A stretch of DNA of 42,572 nucleotides from Alphaproteobacteria bacterium (lineage in GTDB: Bacteria > Pseudomonadota > Alphaproteobacteria > Elsterales > Elsteraceae), in the NCBI GenBank assembly GCA_004292755.1, contig RDXE01000056.1, positions 1 to 42,572 on the forward strand. Direction: 5' to 3'. The position numbers and the translations under genes are program-made. The notes under the pieces were generated by a model. It saw only the letters and a program-made list of their open reading frames with translations. It was not told where the DNA came from and did not search any database. This document shows positions 16,470 through 25,519 of this stretch, one piece after another (the stretch's first letter is position 1; every line of letters begins with the position of its first letter).

Positions 16470-18104
16470 ATGACCCAACTTGATCGCCGTTCCTTTCTGG
16501 CCAGCAGCGCCGGTGCGGCTGCGGGTGTCGCCGCTGGCGCCGGCCTTGGTCTGTCTCCAGCGGCAGCCCAGGCTGGCGGGGTGTTGCGCATCGCAATGAC
16601 GGCCTCGGACATTCCATTGACCACGGGGCAGACCGATCAGGGCGGCGAAGGCCAGCGGTTCATGGGCTATACCGTCTATGATTCCCTGATCAATTGGGAT
16701 TTAAGCCGGTCCGACCGCTCCTCCAGCCTGACCCCGGGCCTTGCCACCAAGTGGGAGGTTGATCCCGCCAACACCAACCGCTGGATCTTCACCATCCGCG
16801 AGGGGGTGCAGTTCCATGACGGCAGCACCTTCACGGCAGAAGCGGCGGTGTGGAACTTCGACAAGCTGTTGAAGGAAGACAGCCCGCAGTTCGACCGCCG
16901 CCAGTCGGCTCAGGGCCGCTCGCGCATTCCGTCGATTGCGGGCTACCGCGCGCTGTCGCCAGGGGTGTTGGAGATCACCACCCGCGCGCCAGACGCCACG
17001 CTGCCCTATCAAGTCGCATGGATCATGTTTTCCTCGCCCGCTCAGTGGGAGGCGATGGGCCGCAATTGGGATGCCGTCGCCCTGCGCCCGTCCGGCACCG
17101 GGCCCTGGCGTCTGGACCGGTTTGTGCCGCGCGAGCGGGCGGAGCTGGTGCCGTTTCCTGGCTACTGGGACAAGGCGCGGGTGCCGAAAACCAGCCGGAT
17201 GGTGCTGCTGCCGATCCCGGAAGCCAATGCGCGCGTCGCAGCACTGCGCGGTGGTCAAGTGGATTGGATCGAGGCCCCGGCTTCGGACGCCATTGCCTCG
17301 TTGCGTCAGGCTGGCTTCCAGATCACGGCCAACGCCTATCCGCACAATTGGACCTGGCATTTCGCCCGCAATCCGGGCTCGCCCTGGAATGATGTGCGGG
17401 TGCGGCGGGCAGCCAATCTGGCGGTGGATCGCCAGGGCATGAAACAACTGCTGGCTGACATGATGATCCCTGCCGAGGGCTTCCTCACCCCCGGTCATGC
17501 TTGGTTCGGCAATCCAACTTTCAAGCTGCGCACCGATGTGGATGCCGCCAAGCGCCTGATGGCTGAGGCTGGCTTCACCCCGCAGCGCCCGTTGCGCACC
17601 AAGGTGCTGATTGCGCCGTCGGGCTCCGGCCAGATGCAGCCGCTACCGATGAACGAGCTGATCCAGCAGAATCTCGCAGATGTTGGCTTCGCCATCGAGT
17701 TCGAGGTGGTGGAGTGGAACACGCTGATCAACATCTGGCGCGCTGGGGCGGCACATCCGTCCTCCCGCGGGGCGTCGGCGATGAATTATTCCTACTTCAT
17801 CCAGGACCCGTTCACGGCATTCATCCGCCATTTGGCGACCGAACTGCAGCCACCAGCAGGGACCAACTGGGGCCTGTACTCCGACCCCGACATGGATCGT
17901 CTGTTCCAGGATCTGCGCACGGCCTTCGACCCCGCAGCACTGGATCGCGCAATGCAGCGCATTCACGAGAAGTATGTCGATGAAGCCCTGTTCTTGATGG
18001 TGACCCACGATGTTGGTGCGCGCGCCATGCATCGGCGTGTGCAGGGCTTTGTCCAGGCCCAGAACTGGTTCCAGGACTTCTCGCCAATCACAATTGCAGG
18101 CTAA
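16470..18104 (+). CDS. ABC transporter substrate-binding protein, family 5 (Tat-type signal)
   Basis: A 544-residue DppA/OppA-family periplasmic binding protein. Its leader reads DRRSFLASSAGAAAG, a twin-arginine motif (Arg6-Arg7, then xFL) followed by a weakly hydrophobic Ala/Gly core and an AAAQA cleavage zone near residue 35. It should thus be exported folded by Tat, unlike its paralogue upstream, which has a Sec leader. Family motifs include GLATKWEVD, TIREGVQFHDGSTF, SGTGPWRLDRF and DVRVRRAANLAVDRQ. AAGGAGAG lies before ATG 16470. The permease gene begins 63 bases after its stop and the five genes run in one direction, so this is the binding protein most closely tied to the transporter. 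Confidence 0.9.
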   Translation: MTQLDRRSFLASSAGAAAGVAAGAGLGLSPAAAQAGGVLRIAMTASDIPLTTGQTDQGGEGQRFMGYTVYDSLINWDLSRSDRSSSLTPGLATKWEVDPANTNRWIFTIREGVQFHDGSTFTAEAAVWNFDKLLKEDSPQFDRRQSAQGRSRIPSIAGYRALSPGVLEITTRAPDATLPYQVAWIMFSSPAQWEAMGRNWDAVALRPSGTGPWRLDRFVPRERAELVPFPGYWDKARVPKTSRMVLLPIPEANARVAALRGGQVDWIEAPASDAIASLRQAGFQITANAYPHNWTWHFARNPGSPWNDVRVRRAANLAVDRQGMKQLLADMMIPAEGFLTPGHAWFGNPTFKLRTDVDAAKRLMAEAGFTPQRPLRTKVLIAPSGSGQMQPLPMNELIQQNLADVGFAIEFEVVEWNTLINIWRAGAAHPSSRGASAMNYSYFIQDPFTAFIRHLATELQPPAGTNWGLYSDPDMDRLFQDLRTAFDPAALDRAMQRIHEKYVDEALFLMVTHDVGARAMHRRVQGFVQAQNWFQDFSPITIAG

Positions 18105-18167
18105 TGGGCTGAGCCACCGGCTTGGCACCTGAGGCAACACACACCCACCGGTGAGGATCAAACGGTT

Positions 18168-19121
18168 ATGCTTGCCTATATTGGCCGTCGGGTTGTTTAC
18201 ACCGTGCCGATCATGCTGGGCGTCAGCTTGGTGTGCTTTGCCCTGGTGCATATCTCGCCCGGTGATCCGCTGGTTTCCGTGCTGCCTGCCGATGCGTCAG
18301 AGCAACTGCGCCTGACCATGATGCGGCTCTATGGCTTTGACCGCTCGTATCCGGAGCAGTTTGGCCTGTGGCTGTGGCGGGCGGTGCAGGGCGACCTTGG
18401 CACCTCCATTGCGACGGGACGCGCCGTTGCGACGGAGGTGCTGCGCGCGGCTGGCAATACGCTGCGTCTGGCCGCCCTCGCCACAGTGATCGGCTTTGTG
18501 TTCGGCTGTTTGTTCGGCTTTGTGGCGGGCTATTTCCGCGACAGTTGGGTCGACAAGCTGGCCTCGCTGTTGTCGGTGATTGGCGTGTCGGTGCCGCACT
18601 ATTGGCTCGGCATGGTGCTGGTGATCGTGTTCTCCTCCCAACTCGGCTGGTTGCCCGCGACTGGGGCTGGCCCCGGTGGCTCTTCCAGCTGGGTGTGGGA
18701 CTGGGAGCATGTGAGCCACATGGTGCTGCCCGCGATCACCATGTCGGTGATCCCGATGGGCATCATCGCCCGCACGGTCCGCGCCCTGGTGGCGGAAATC
18801 CTGGCTCAGGAGTTCGTCATCGGCCTAAAGGCGCGTGGCTTGAACGAGGTCGGCGTGTTTGCCCATGTGGTGAAGAACGCGGCGCCGACAGCCTTGGCGG
18901 TGATGGGCCTGCAACTCGGCTATCTGCTGGGCGGATCGATCTTGATTGAGACCGTGTTCTCCTGGCCGGGCACTGGGTTCTTGCTGAACGCGGCGATCTT
19001 TCAGCGCGACTTGCCGCTGTTACAGGGCACCATCCTGGTGCTGGCGATGTTCTTCGTGCTGTTGAATCTGGCGGTGGACGTGGTGCAGACCATGCTCGAC
19101 CCCCGCATCGAGAGGGGGTGA
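18168..19121 (+). CDS. ABC transporter permease, DppB/OppB type
   Basis: A 317-residue inner-membrane permease of a peptide-type ABC importer. The N-terminus MLAYIGRRVVYTVPIMLGVS is the standard first helix of DppB proteins, followed by the periplasmic loop HISPGDP and GDLGTSI. The coupling (EAA) loop reads AEILAQEFVIGLKARGLNE, which contacts the ATPases. The end LAVDVVQTMLDPRIERG is also family-standard. About six helices are predicted. It is followed after three bases by the DppC-type partner, with which it forms the heterodimeric channel. Start ATG 18168 has GTGAGGATC upstream. The 63-base gap from the binding-protein gene contains CACCGG/CCGGTG inverted matches that might stabilise the upstream mRNA. 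Confidence 0.92.
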   Translation: MLAYIGRRVVYTVPIMLGVSLVCFALVHISPGDPLVSVLPADASEQLRLTMMRLYGFDRSYPEQFGLWLWRAVQGDLGTSIATGRAVATEVLRAAGNTLRLAALATVIGFVFGCLFGFVAGYFRDSWVDKLASLLSVIGVSVPHYWLGMVLVIVFSSQLGWLPATGAGPGGSSSWVWDWEHVSHMVLPAITMSVIPMGIIARTVRALVAEILAQEFVIGLKARGLNEVGVFAHVVKNAAPTALAVMGLQLGYLLGGSILIETVFSWPGTGFLLNAAIFQRDLPLLQGTILVLAMFFVLLNLAVDVVQTMLDPRIERG

Positions 19122-19124
19122 GCC

Positions 19125-20018
19125 ATGGCGCTTAGCCTTGCCCCAAAAGCCGCCGTGCCGCTGGTACCATTCGAACGCTCGCCTGGATATTGGGCGACGG
19201 TGTGGCGCAAGTTCCGTCGCGATCCCGTTGCCGTCGGGGCGGCGATCGTGATCCTGGCCTTGATTGTGATGGCGATTGCGGCCCCCTGGATCACGCCGCA
19301 GGATCCGTTTCGATCCTCCGTGCTGCGGCGGCTGCGCCCGATTGGCACCGATGGCTTCCCACTCGGCACTGACGAGCTCGGTCGCGACATGCTGTCCCGC
19401 TTGATGCTGGGGGCGCGGCTTTCGTTGTTCATGGGGGTCACGCCGGTGCTGATGGCCTTCGCTATCGGCTCCACCATCGGGATCATCGCGGGCTATGTCG
19501 GGGGCTGGGTCAACACAGCGATCATGCGCACGATTGATGTGTTTTACGCCTTCCCCTCGGTGCTGTTGACCATTGCCTTGTCGGGTGCCTTGGGGGCCGG
19601 GATCGGCAATGCGCTGTTGTCATTGACGGTGGTGTTCATTCCACCGATTGCCCGCGTGGCCGAGGCAGTGACCACCCAGGTGCGCAGCCGCGACTATGTG
19701 GAAGCCGCGCGCGCCTCTGGGGCCAGTGCACTCACCATCATTCGCGTTCATGTGCTGGGCAATGCGCTGGGGCCGATCTTTGTCTATGCCACCAGCTTGA
19801 TCTCGGTGGCGATGATCCTGGCCTCTGGCCTGTCGTTTCTCGGCTTGGGGGTTCGCCCACCCGACCCGGAATGGGGCTTGATGCTGAACACGCTGCGCAC
19901 CGCGATCTACACCCAGCCCTGGGTCGCGGCTTTGCCGGGGGCGATGATCTTCATCACCTCGATCTCCTTCAACCTGGTGTCGGACGGTCTGCGCTCCGCC
20001 ATGGATGTGAAGAGCTAA
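19125..20018 (+). CDS. ABC transporter permease, DppC/OppC type
   Basis: A 297-residue inner-membrane permease, partner of the DppB-type protein encoded three bases upstream. It has the N-terminal cytoplasmic stretch and first helix (AIVILALIVMAIAAPWI), the DppC marker GTDELGRDMLSRLMLGAR, the EAA loop VRSRDYVEAARASGAS, and the ending SFLGLGVRPPDPEWGLML then FNLVSDGLRSAMD. About six helices are expected. Length is normal for the family. It is in one operon with both binding-protein and ATPase genes; the next start is four bases after its stop, so translation is probably coupled. Confidence 0.92.
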   Translation: MALSLAPKAAVPLVPFERSPGYWATVWRKFRRDPVAVGAAIVILALIVMAIAAPWITPQDPFRSSVLRRLRPIGTDGFPLGTDELGRDMLSRLMLGARLSLFMGVTPVLMAFAIGSTIGIIAGYVGGWVNTAIMRTIDVFYAFPSVLLTIALSGALGAGIGNALLSLTVVFIPPIARVAEAVTTQVRSRDYVEAARASGASALTIIRVHVLGNALGPIFVYATSLISVAMILASGLSFLGLGVRPPDPEWGLMLNTLRTAIYTQPWVAALPGAMIFITSISFNLVSDGLRSAMDVKS

Positions 20019-20022
20019 GCCG

Positions 20023-21063
20023 ATGAGCGAGCAGCAATCCTTGCGCGATGACCGCGGTGGCCCAGCCCAGCCCCTGCTGACCGTCAGCGGTTTGGTCAAA
20101 CATTTCCCCCTCAAGAAGCGCTTGGGCCGACCGGCGGCCGTCGTGCGTGCCGTCGATGGCATCGACTTTGAGGTTTTGAAGGGCGAAACCCTGGGAGTGG
20201 TGGGCGAGAGTGGCTGCGGCAAATCCACCACCGCGCGCCTGCTGATGCATCTGATTGCCCCCGATCAGGGCGACTTTACCTTTGATGGCGAGACTGTCGG
20301 CGGGCCGGAGTTGCCGCTGAAATCCTATCGCCGTCAGGTGCAGATGGTGTTTCAGGACAGTTACTCCTCCCTCAACCCCCGCATGACCATTGAGGATTCG
20401 ATTGCCTTCGGGCCTAAGGTCCATGGGTTGAATGGGCGGGAGGCGATCACCCGGGCGCGCGATCTGTTGGCGCGTGTTGGGTTGGAGCCGCGCCGCTTCG
20501 CTGGGCGCTATCCTCATGAGTTGTCCGGCGGTCAGCGCCAGCGGGTTAACATCGCCCGCGCCTTGGCGTTGGAGCCGCGGATGATCATTCTGGATGAAGC
20601 TGTCTCCGCACTGGACAAATCTGTCGAAGCCCAGGTGTTGAACCTGCTGCTGGATTTGAAGGAGGCGTTTGGCCTGACTTACATCTTCATCAGTCACGAC
20701 TTGAACGTGGTCCGCTTCATGTCCGACCGGGTGATGGTGATGTATTTGGGTCGAGTGGCGGAGATTGGTCCATCGGAGGCGATCTTTGACGCCCCAGCCC
20801 ACCCTTACAGTGCGGCCCTGTTGGCGTCCATGCCATCGATGGACCCGGATGCGCGGACGGAGGAAGCCCCCTTGGCGGGCGATCCGCCCAATCCCATCGA
20901 CCCGCCCCCCGGCTGTCGCTTTCACACCCGCTGTGCTCTGGCGGAGGCGTCCTGCCGCAGTGTGGTGCCAAGCTTGACGGCCATTGGCCCCCACCACCGT
21001 GCGGCCTGCCTGATGGCGATGCCGGGCTCGGGCCATAGTCGCGCAACAGAGGAGGCGGCGTGA
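20023..21063 (+). CDS. oligopeptide-type ABC transporter ATPase, DppF-like
   Basis: A 346-residue cytoplasmic ATPase of the peptide-importer class. Walker A is GESGCGKST (near residue 65), the signature [16 protein letters not shown], Walker B MIILDEAVSALD, and the H-loop ISHDL. The C-terminal oligopeptide-transporter extension with its cysteine-containing PPGCRFHTRC and ASC motif is present. This is the DppF member of the pair; Walker B has DEAVSALD where most relatives have DEPVSALD, a mild variant. It comes before the DppD-like gene, and its TGA shares a base with the next ATG (TGATG). Confidence 0.93.
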   Translation: MSEQQSLRDDRGGPAQPLLTVSGLVKHFPLKKRLGRPAAVVRAVDGIDFEVLKGETLGVVGESGCGKSTTARLLMHLIAPDQGDFTFDGETVGGPELPLKSYRRQVQMVFQDSYSSLNPRMTIEDSIAFGPKVHGLNGREAITRARDLLARVGLEPRRFAGRYPHELSGGQRQRVNIARALALEPRMIILDEAVSALDKSVEAQVLNLLLDLKEAFGLTYIFISHDLNVVRFMSDRVMVMYLGRVAEIGPSEAIFDAPAHPYSAALLASMPSMDPDARTEEAPLAGDPPNPIDPPPGCRFHTRCALAEASCRSVVPSLTAIGPHHRAACLMAMPGSGHSRATEEAA

Positions 21064-22052
21064 TGACTGAGCCCTTGGTTGAGCTGCGCGACTTGACGGT
21101 CACCTTTACCGGTGGGCCAAAGCCGGTGGCGGCCGTCAATGGCGTCGACCTCACCCTCGCTCCCGGAGAGACGGTGGCGTTGATTGGTGAGTCGGGGTCT
21201 GGGAAGTCCGTCACTCTGCGGCAAATCCTGCGCCTCAATCCCGAGCGGCGCAGCCGCGTGAGCGGGCAGGTGCGGGTGGCGGGCCTGGACGTGCTGCGTC
21301 TGTCCGGCACAGAGTTGGCGGCCTATCGCGGCGCCGTTGCCTCGATGATTTTTCAAGAACCTCTGCTGGCGCTCGACCCGGTCTACACACTGGGCGACCA
21401 GATCGTTGAGGCGATCTGTCGGCACGAGGCCGTCAGCCGCGAGGATGCGCGGCGCCGCGCGCTTGATTTGTTCGAGCGGGTGCGCATCCCCTCGGCCGCG
21501 CGGCGGCTGGAGGCCTATCCCCATGAAATGTCCGGTGGGATGCGGCAGCGCGCAATGATCGCCCTGGCACTGGCGTGCCGACCAAAGCTGTTGCTCGCGG
21601 ATGAGCCAACCACGGCGCTGGACGCCACGGTGCAAATTCAGGTGTTGCTGCTGCTGCGGGATTTGCAGCGGGAGTTCGGGCTCTCCATCCTGTTCGTCAC
21701 CCACGACATTGGCGCCGCGGTCGAAGTCGCCGACCGCATGGCGGTGATGTATGCCGGGCGGATTGTGGAAGCGGCTGACGCGCGCACCATTGTCCGCGCG
21801 CCGCGTCATCCCTACACGATTGGCTTGTTGAAAAGCCGCGCCCATGGCGCGCTGCAAAAAGGTCAGCGGCTGGAGACGATTCCAGGCTCCCCACCCGACC
21901 TTGCCAATCTACCGCCGGGTTGCGCCTTCGCCGACCGCTGCTTTCTCGCGGCCGATGCCTGCCGCACCACGCCCCCTGCGGCAGAAGGGCTGGCGGCTGG
22001 GCATCAGGTTCGCTGCTTCCGCAGCGCTGACACCGCAGCCGCCTTGGCGTGA
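21063..22052 (+). CDS. oligopeptide-type ABC transporter ATPase, DppD-like
   Basis: A 329-residue ATPase, second motor subunit of the transporter. Walker A is GESGSGKS (near residue 40), the signature MSGGMRQRAMIALALA, the MSGGMRQR form typical of DppD/OppD, Walker [13 protein letters not shown], and the H-loop VTHDIGA. The C-terminal peptide-transporter domain with PPGCAFADRC and DAC is intact. ATG 21063 overlaps the stop of the preceding ATPase and is seven bases from GGAGG; a GTG three bases earlier is also possible. It is the last gene of the operon and converges on the acr3 gene 12 bases away. Confidence 0.93.
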   Translation: MTEPLVELRDLTVTFTGGPKPVAAVNGVDLTLAPGETVALIGESGSGKSVTLRQILRLNPERRSRVSGQVRVAGLDVLRLSGTELAAYRGAVASMIFQEPLLALDPVYTLGDQIVEAICRHEAVSREDARRRALDLFERVRIPSAARRLEAYPHEMSGGMRQRAMIALALACRPKLLLADEPTTALDATVQIQVLLLLRDLQREFGLSILFVTHDIGAAVEVADRMAVMYAGRIVEAADARTIVRAPRHPYTIGLLKSRAHGALQKGQRLETIPGSPPDLANLPPGCAFADRCFLAADACRTTPPAAEGLAAGHQVRCFRSADTAAALA

Positions 22053-22064
22053 GGCGATGGCTCC

Positions 22065-23120
22065 CTAGGCCTGTTGGGGGAACCAGTGGCGGGTGCGGTT
22101 GGCGATGGCAACCAGCGACAGCATCACTGGCACTTCCACCAACACCCCGACAACGGTTGCGAGCGCCGCACCGCTGTTCAGGCCGAACAGGCTGATCGCG
22201 ACGGCCACTGCCAACTCAAAGAAGTTGGAAGTGCCGATCAGGGCAGCGGGTGCCGCAACGGTGAAGGGCATGCGCCACAGCCGACACCAGACATAGGCAA
22301 TCACGAAGATGCCATAGCTCTGCAGGATCAGCGGCACCGCGATCAGCAGGATGACGAAGGGCTGCGCCAGAATCGTTCCGCCCTGGAACCCGAACAGCAG
22401 CACCACCGTCGCCAGCAGACCCAGGATCGTCCAAGGCTTACAGGTCGCCACGAAGCGATCAACGGCCATCCCATCGCCGCTGGCCTCCAATTGGCGGCGG
22501 GTGACGTACCCGGCCACCAGCGGTAGGACAACATACAGCGCCGTCGCGATCACCAGCGTGTCCCAGGGCACAATCACGTCCGCGACGCCCAGGAGCAGTG
22601 CGACAATCGGAGCAAACGCGAAGATCATCACGATGTCGTTCACCGACACCTGCACCAGGGTGTAGGTCGCATCGCCGCGGGTAAGCTGCGACCAGACAAA
22701 CACCATCGCGGTGCAGGGGGCGGCCCCCAACAGGATCATGCCAGCGATGTATTCCTTGGCATCCTGCGGGTTGACCAGATCGCGGAACACGTACTCGAAA
22801 AACAACACACCCAGGCCAGCCATGGTGAATGGCTTGATCAGCCAGTTGACCACCAGCGTAACGGTCAACCCCTTGGAGGCAAGGCCGACCCGGCGCAAGG
22901 ATTGGAAGTCCACCGAGACCATCATCGGGTAGATCATCACCCAGATGAGCACGGCGACCACGAGATTGACCTTGGCCACTTCCCATCCAGCCAGGGTGGC
23001 AAACAAGCCGGGGGCGACGACGCCAAGGCCGATGCCTCCGGCAATGGCGAGTGCCACCCACACGGTCAAGTAGCGTTCGAACAATCCCAGCGGCTTAGGC
23101 TCTGCGGTGATGGCAGTCAT
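22065..23120 (-). CDS. acr3: arsenite efflux transporter Acr3
   Basis: A 351-residue inner-membrane arsenite carrier of the Acr3 (BASS superfamily) type, exporting As(III) by proton exchange. About ten helices are predicted. The conserved [19 protein letters not shown] contains the cysteine essential in Acr3 proteins, and the second conserved region reads [20 protein letters not shown] 23120 is chosen because it gives the usual start ([15 protein letters not shown] follows) and overlaps the arsR-arsC stop by four bases (ATGA), so the two are translationally coupled. The upstream open frame to 23342 is meaningless overlap with arsC. Together with the fusion gene it makes a compact arsenate-resistance operon. 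Confidence 0.95.
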   Translation of the reverse strand: MTAITAEPKPLGLFERYLTVWVALAIAGGIGLGVVAPGLFATLAGWEVAKVNLVVAVLIWVMIYPMMVSVDFQSLRRVGLASKGLTVTLVVNWLIKPFTMAGLGVLFFEYVFRDLVNPQDAKEYIAGMILLGAAPCTAMVFVWSQLTRGDATYTLVQVSVNDIVMIFAFAPIVALLLGVADVIVPWDTLVIATALYVVLPLVAGYVTRRQLEASGDGMAVDRFVATCKPWTILGLLATVVLLFGFQGGTILAQPFVILLIAVPLILQSYGIFVIAYVWCRLWRMPFTVAAPAALIGTSNFFELAVAVAISLFGLNSGAALATVVGVLVEVPVMLSLVAIANRTRHWFPQQA

Positions 23121-23983
23121 TGGGCAGCACTTTCCGCTTCGCCAAGGGAGTCCATGCGGGTCTGCAGTGTGAGCGAGTCGAGGGAGGCAATCGGCAGATT
23201 GGCGAAAGCTTCCAGGCGACGCTGAATCATGCGGTAGACGTCGGCTGTGAAGGCCGCCTTCTCGGCGTCGCTGCCCGTGGCTGCTGAGGGGTCGGGGAAG
23301 CCCCAATGGGCGGTCATCGGCTGGCCCGGCCAGATCGGGCACACCTCACCGGCGGCCTGGTCGCAGACGGTGATCACAAAGTCCAGCTGTGGGGCGTCCG
23401 GGGTGGCGAATTCTTCCCAAGTTTTGGAGCGGGCGTTGGACAAATCATAGCCCAGCTTGGTCAACAGCTCGGCGACGAACGGGTTGATCCGCCCCGTCGG
23501 GTGGCTGCCCGCACTGAAGGCCCGGAACCGGCCCATGCCGACCCGCGTCAAAATCTGTTCTGCCATGATGCTGCGGGCGCTGTTGTGGGTGCAAAGAAAC
23601 AGAACGGAGTAGACTTTCGACATGACCGGTCTCCGTAGGCGGGGCGGTGGGGACAAGGCGACGGGTAAAGCCAACGCTGTCGGCTGGCACAACTCCGGCC
23701 GACCGCCGCAACACTGCTGGGTGAGGAACCCAAGCAGTGCTGCGATTCCAGGTTCGTCTGCGGCGTAGAGGATCTGCCGGGCCTGCCGCCAGGACCGCAC
23801 CAGCGCCGCCCGCTCCAGCAGTCCCAGGTGATGGGACAGGGTGGAGGCTGGCACGCCAACCTCGCGGGCGATGGCGCCAGCGCTGATACCCGCCGGACCA
23901 GTGGCGATCACCAGTTGAAACACCCTAAGACGCGTGTCGTGTGCCAGCGCTCCTAAGGCGTCAACCGCAGACGTTATTTCCAT
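23117..23983 (-). CDS. ArsR-ArsC fusion: arsenic repressor joined to arsenate reductase
   Basis: A single 288-codon frame encodes two arsenic proteins. Residues 1-100 are an ArsR/SmtB winged-helix repressor (DNA-recognition region [16 protein letters not shown]) with a C-terminal [11 protein letters not shown] cluster (Cys91, Cys92, Cys99), similar to the As(III) site of Acidithiobacillus ArsR. Residues about 121-288 are a low-molecular-weight-phosphatase-type arsenate reductase: [11 protein letters not shown] with Cys131 and Arg137, and [15 protein letters not shown] with two further cysteines as in thioredoxin-coupled ArsC. The linker (about residues 101-120) is Pro/Leu-rich. An internal ATG (23623) has GGAGA six bases upstream, so a free ArsC could also be made. 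ArsR-ArsC fusions are known, e.g. in Leptospirillum. The start ATG 23983 has no clear ribosome binding site. Confidence 0.9.
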   Translation of the reverse strand: MEITSAVDALGALAHDTRLRVFQLVIATGPAGISAGAIAREVGVPASTLSHHLGLLERAALVRSWRQARQILYAADEPGIAALLGFLTQQCCGGRPELCQPTALALPVALSPPPRLRRPVMSKVYSVLFLCTHNSARSIMAEQILTRVGMGRFRAFSAGSHPTGRINPFVAELLTKLGYDLSNARSKTWEEFATPDAPQLDFVITVCDQAAGEVCPIWPGQPMTAHWGFPDPSAATGSDAEKAAFTADVYRMIQRRLEAFANLPIASLDSLTLQTRMDSLGEAESAAQ

Positions 23984-23985
23984 AA

Positions 23986-24001
23986 TTCGAACAATATCGA
24001 A
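23986..24001 (-). promoter_or_regulatory. candidate ArsR operator
   Basis: An inverted repeat, TTCGA-n6-TCGAA, ends three bases upstream of the arsR-arsC start codon in an AT-rich segment. ArsR-family repressors bind short imperfect dyads at their own promoters, so autoregulation is likely. Its position beside the start codon, with no Shine-Dalgarno sequence, would suit a very short leader. Confidence 0.5.
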
Positions 24002-24049
24002 ATGTTCTGCTGAGTCAAGCAGGCGCCATCGACCGTGCGCGTACCGCCG

Positions 24050-24751
24050 CTAGACCATGGCGACGGCGTGCGGGTCGAGAGAGTAGCCAGCCGAGCGCAC
24101 GGTGCGGATCAAATCCCGCTCGCCATCGGCATTGATGGCTTTGCGCAAGCGGCGGATGTGAACGTCGACGGTGCGAGGCTCGACATACACGTCGGCACCC
24201 CACACGCTATCCAGCAGCTGTTCGCGGCTGAACACCCGGCCTGGATGCTCCAGGAAATGGCGCAGCAGGCGAAACTCCGTTGGACCCAAGTGGATGTCGC
24301 GCCCGGCGCGCTTCACCCGATGGGCCACCAAATCCATCACCAAGTCTTCGCAGGACAGTTGCTCGGCATCATTGCCAGGCTTGGTCCGCCGCAGCACCGC
24401 GCGCACCCGCGCCATCAACTCTGACGGCGAGAATGGTTTGGTGACATAGTCGTCTGCACCGGCGTTGAGGCCGCGGACTTTGTCCGCTTCCTCGCCCCGC
24501 GCAGTCAGCATGATGATCGGCAGATTGCCGCCACCATTCAATCGCCGCAGCCGCCGACACACCTCAATGCCCGACAACAGGGGCAGCATCCAGTCCAGGA
24601 TCACCAGATCGGGCCGGTGCTCCTGGGCCAGCATGATCGCTTCCTCGCCATCGCGCGCGTCGACGACTTTGAACCCTTCACGCTCCAGATTGTAGCGCAG
24701 CAGGGTGATGATCGGGACTTCGTCTTCGACCACCAGCACAAGGGGCTTCAT
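24050..24751 (-). CDS. phoB: phosphate response regulator PhoB
   Basis: A 233-residue OmpR-class response regulator. The receiver domain (1-120) has the acidic pocket VVEDE (Asp10), phosphoacceptor Asp53 in VILDWMLP, and Lys105 in DDYVTKPFSPSEL. The C-terminal winged helix contains LGPTEFRLLRHFLEHPGRVF and the recognition helix region EPRTVDVHIRRLRKAI, matching PhoB closely. On phosphorylation by PhoR it binds PHO boxes and activates phosphate-starvation genes such as pst. It is the last gene of the phosphate cluster, nine bases after phoU. The ars fusion gene begins 66 bases downstream on the same strand with no clear terminator between. Confidence 0.95.
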   Translation of the reverse strand: MKPLVLVVEDEVPIITLLRYNLEREGFKVVDARDGEEAIMLAQEHRPDLVILDWMLPLLSGIEVCRRLRRLNGGGNLPIIMLTARGEEADKVRGLNAGADDYVTKPFSPSELMARVRAVLRRTKPGNDAEQLSCEDLVMDLVAHRVKRAGRDIHLGPTEFRLLRHFLEHPGRVFSREQLLDSVWGADVYVEPRTVDVHIRRLRKAINADGERDLIRTVRSAGYSLDPHAVAMV

Positions 24752-24760
24752 GATTGGCCT

Positions 24761-25519
24761 CTAGGGCTTGTCGCCGTCCGCCCGACCCGCGACGATGGTG
24801 TCGCCGGTACCGGGGTCGACGAGAGTCAAGCTGGTGACGTCAGACTTCGGCCGTGCTTCGCGCAAAGGCACACCGGTGATCGCATAGTGCAGCGTTTCCG
24901 CGATGTTGGTCGCGTGATCGCCGATGCGTTCCAGGTTCTTGGCGATGAACAGGATGTGCGTTGTCGCCGTGATGTTACGCGGGTCTTCCATCATGTAGGT
25001 CAACAACTCGCGGAACACGCTGTTGTACAACTCGTCAACGTGTTCATCGCGCGCGCGGACATCCAGACACTTGGCGGGGTCATTGTCCGCCATCGCGTCA
25101 AGGATTTCCTTCAGCAACTCCTGCACCAACCGGCCTAACGCCGGGATACCGCTTTGGGGGCGGATCATCTGAACTTGGTTGAGGGCAATGGTGCGCTTGG
25201 CAACATTGGCCGCGTAGTCGCCCACCCGCTCCAGATCGGAGGAGATGCGCAAGGACGAGACGATCCGCCGCAAATCGCTGGCCATCGGCTGGCGCAACGC
25301 CAGCATGCGCACGACTTGCTGGTCCACGGCCTCATAGAGTTGGTCGACCTTGACGTCGGCCGCGATCACCTGCTCCGCGCGGCGGGTGTTGCGCTGCTGG
25401 AAGGCGGCGATGGCCTCCTGGAGTTCGGCCTCCACCATGCCGCCCATCTGCACGAGCTTGGCCGACAGATCGTCCAGCTCGACGTCAAAGGATTTGACGA
25501 TGTGATCGTTGGTGGGCAT
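24761..25519 (-). CDS. phoU: phosphate signalling protein PhoU
   Basis: A 252-residue all-helical cytoplasmic protein with two PhoU three-helix repeats. Both metal-binding E/D-x3-D-type motifs are visible: RISSDLERVGDYAANVAKR and IAKNLERIGDHATNIAETL. PhoU links Pst transport state to PhoR and holds the kinase in its repressing mode when phosphate is plentiful. Its ATG overlaps the pstB stop by one base. The C-terminus (after about residue 215) is a short extra tail mentioning no known motif. The order pstB-phoU-phoB is typical for Alphaproteobacteria. Confidence 0.95.
   Translation of the reverse strand: MPTNDHIVKSFDVELDDLSAKLVQMGGMVEAELQEAIAAFQQRNTRRAEQVIAADVKVDQLYEAVDQQVVRMLALRQPMASDLRRIVSSLRISSDLERVGDYAANVAKRTIALNQVQMIRPQSGIPALGRLVQELLKEILDAMADNDPAKCLDVRARDEHVDELYNSVFRELLTYMMEDPRNITATTHILFIAKNLERIGDHATNIAETLHYAITGVPLREARPKSDVTSLTLVDPGTGDTIVAGRADGDKP

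Noticed and set aside
23120-23342. 74-residue N-terminal extension of Acr3
   Set aside because: It lies inside the arsC coding sequence in another frame, while ATG 23120 gives the family start and an ATGA overlap.
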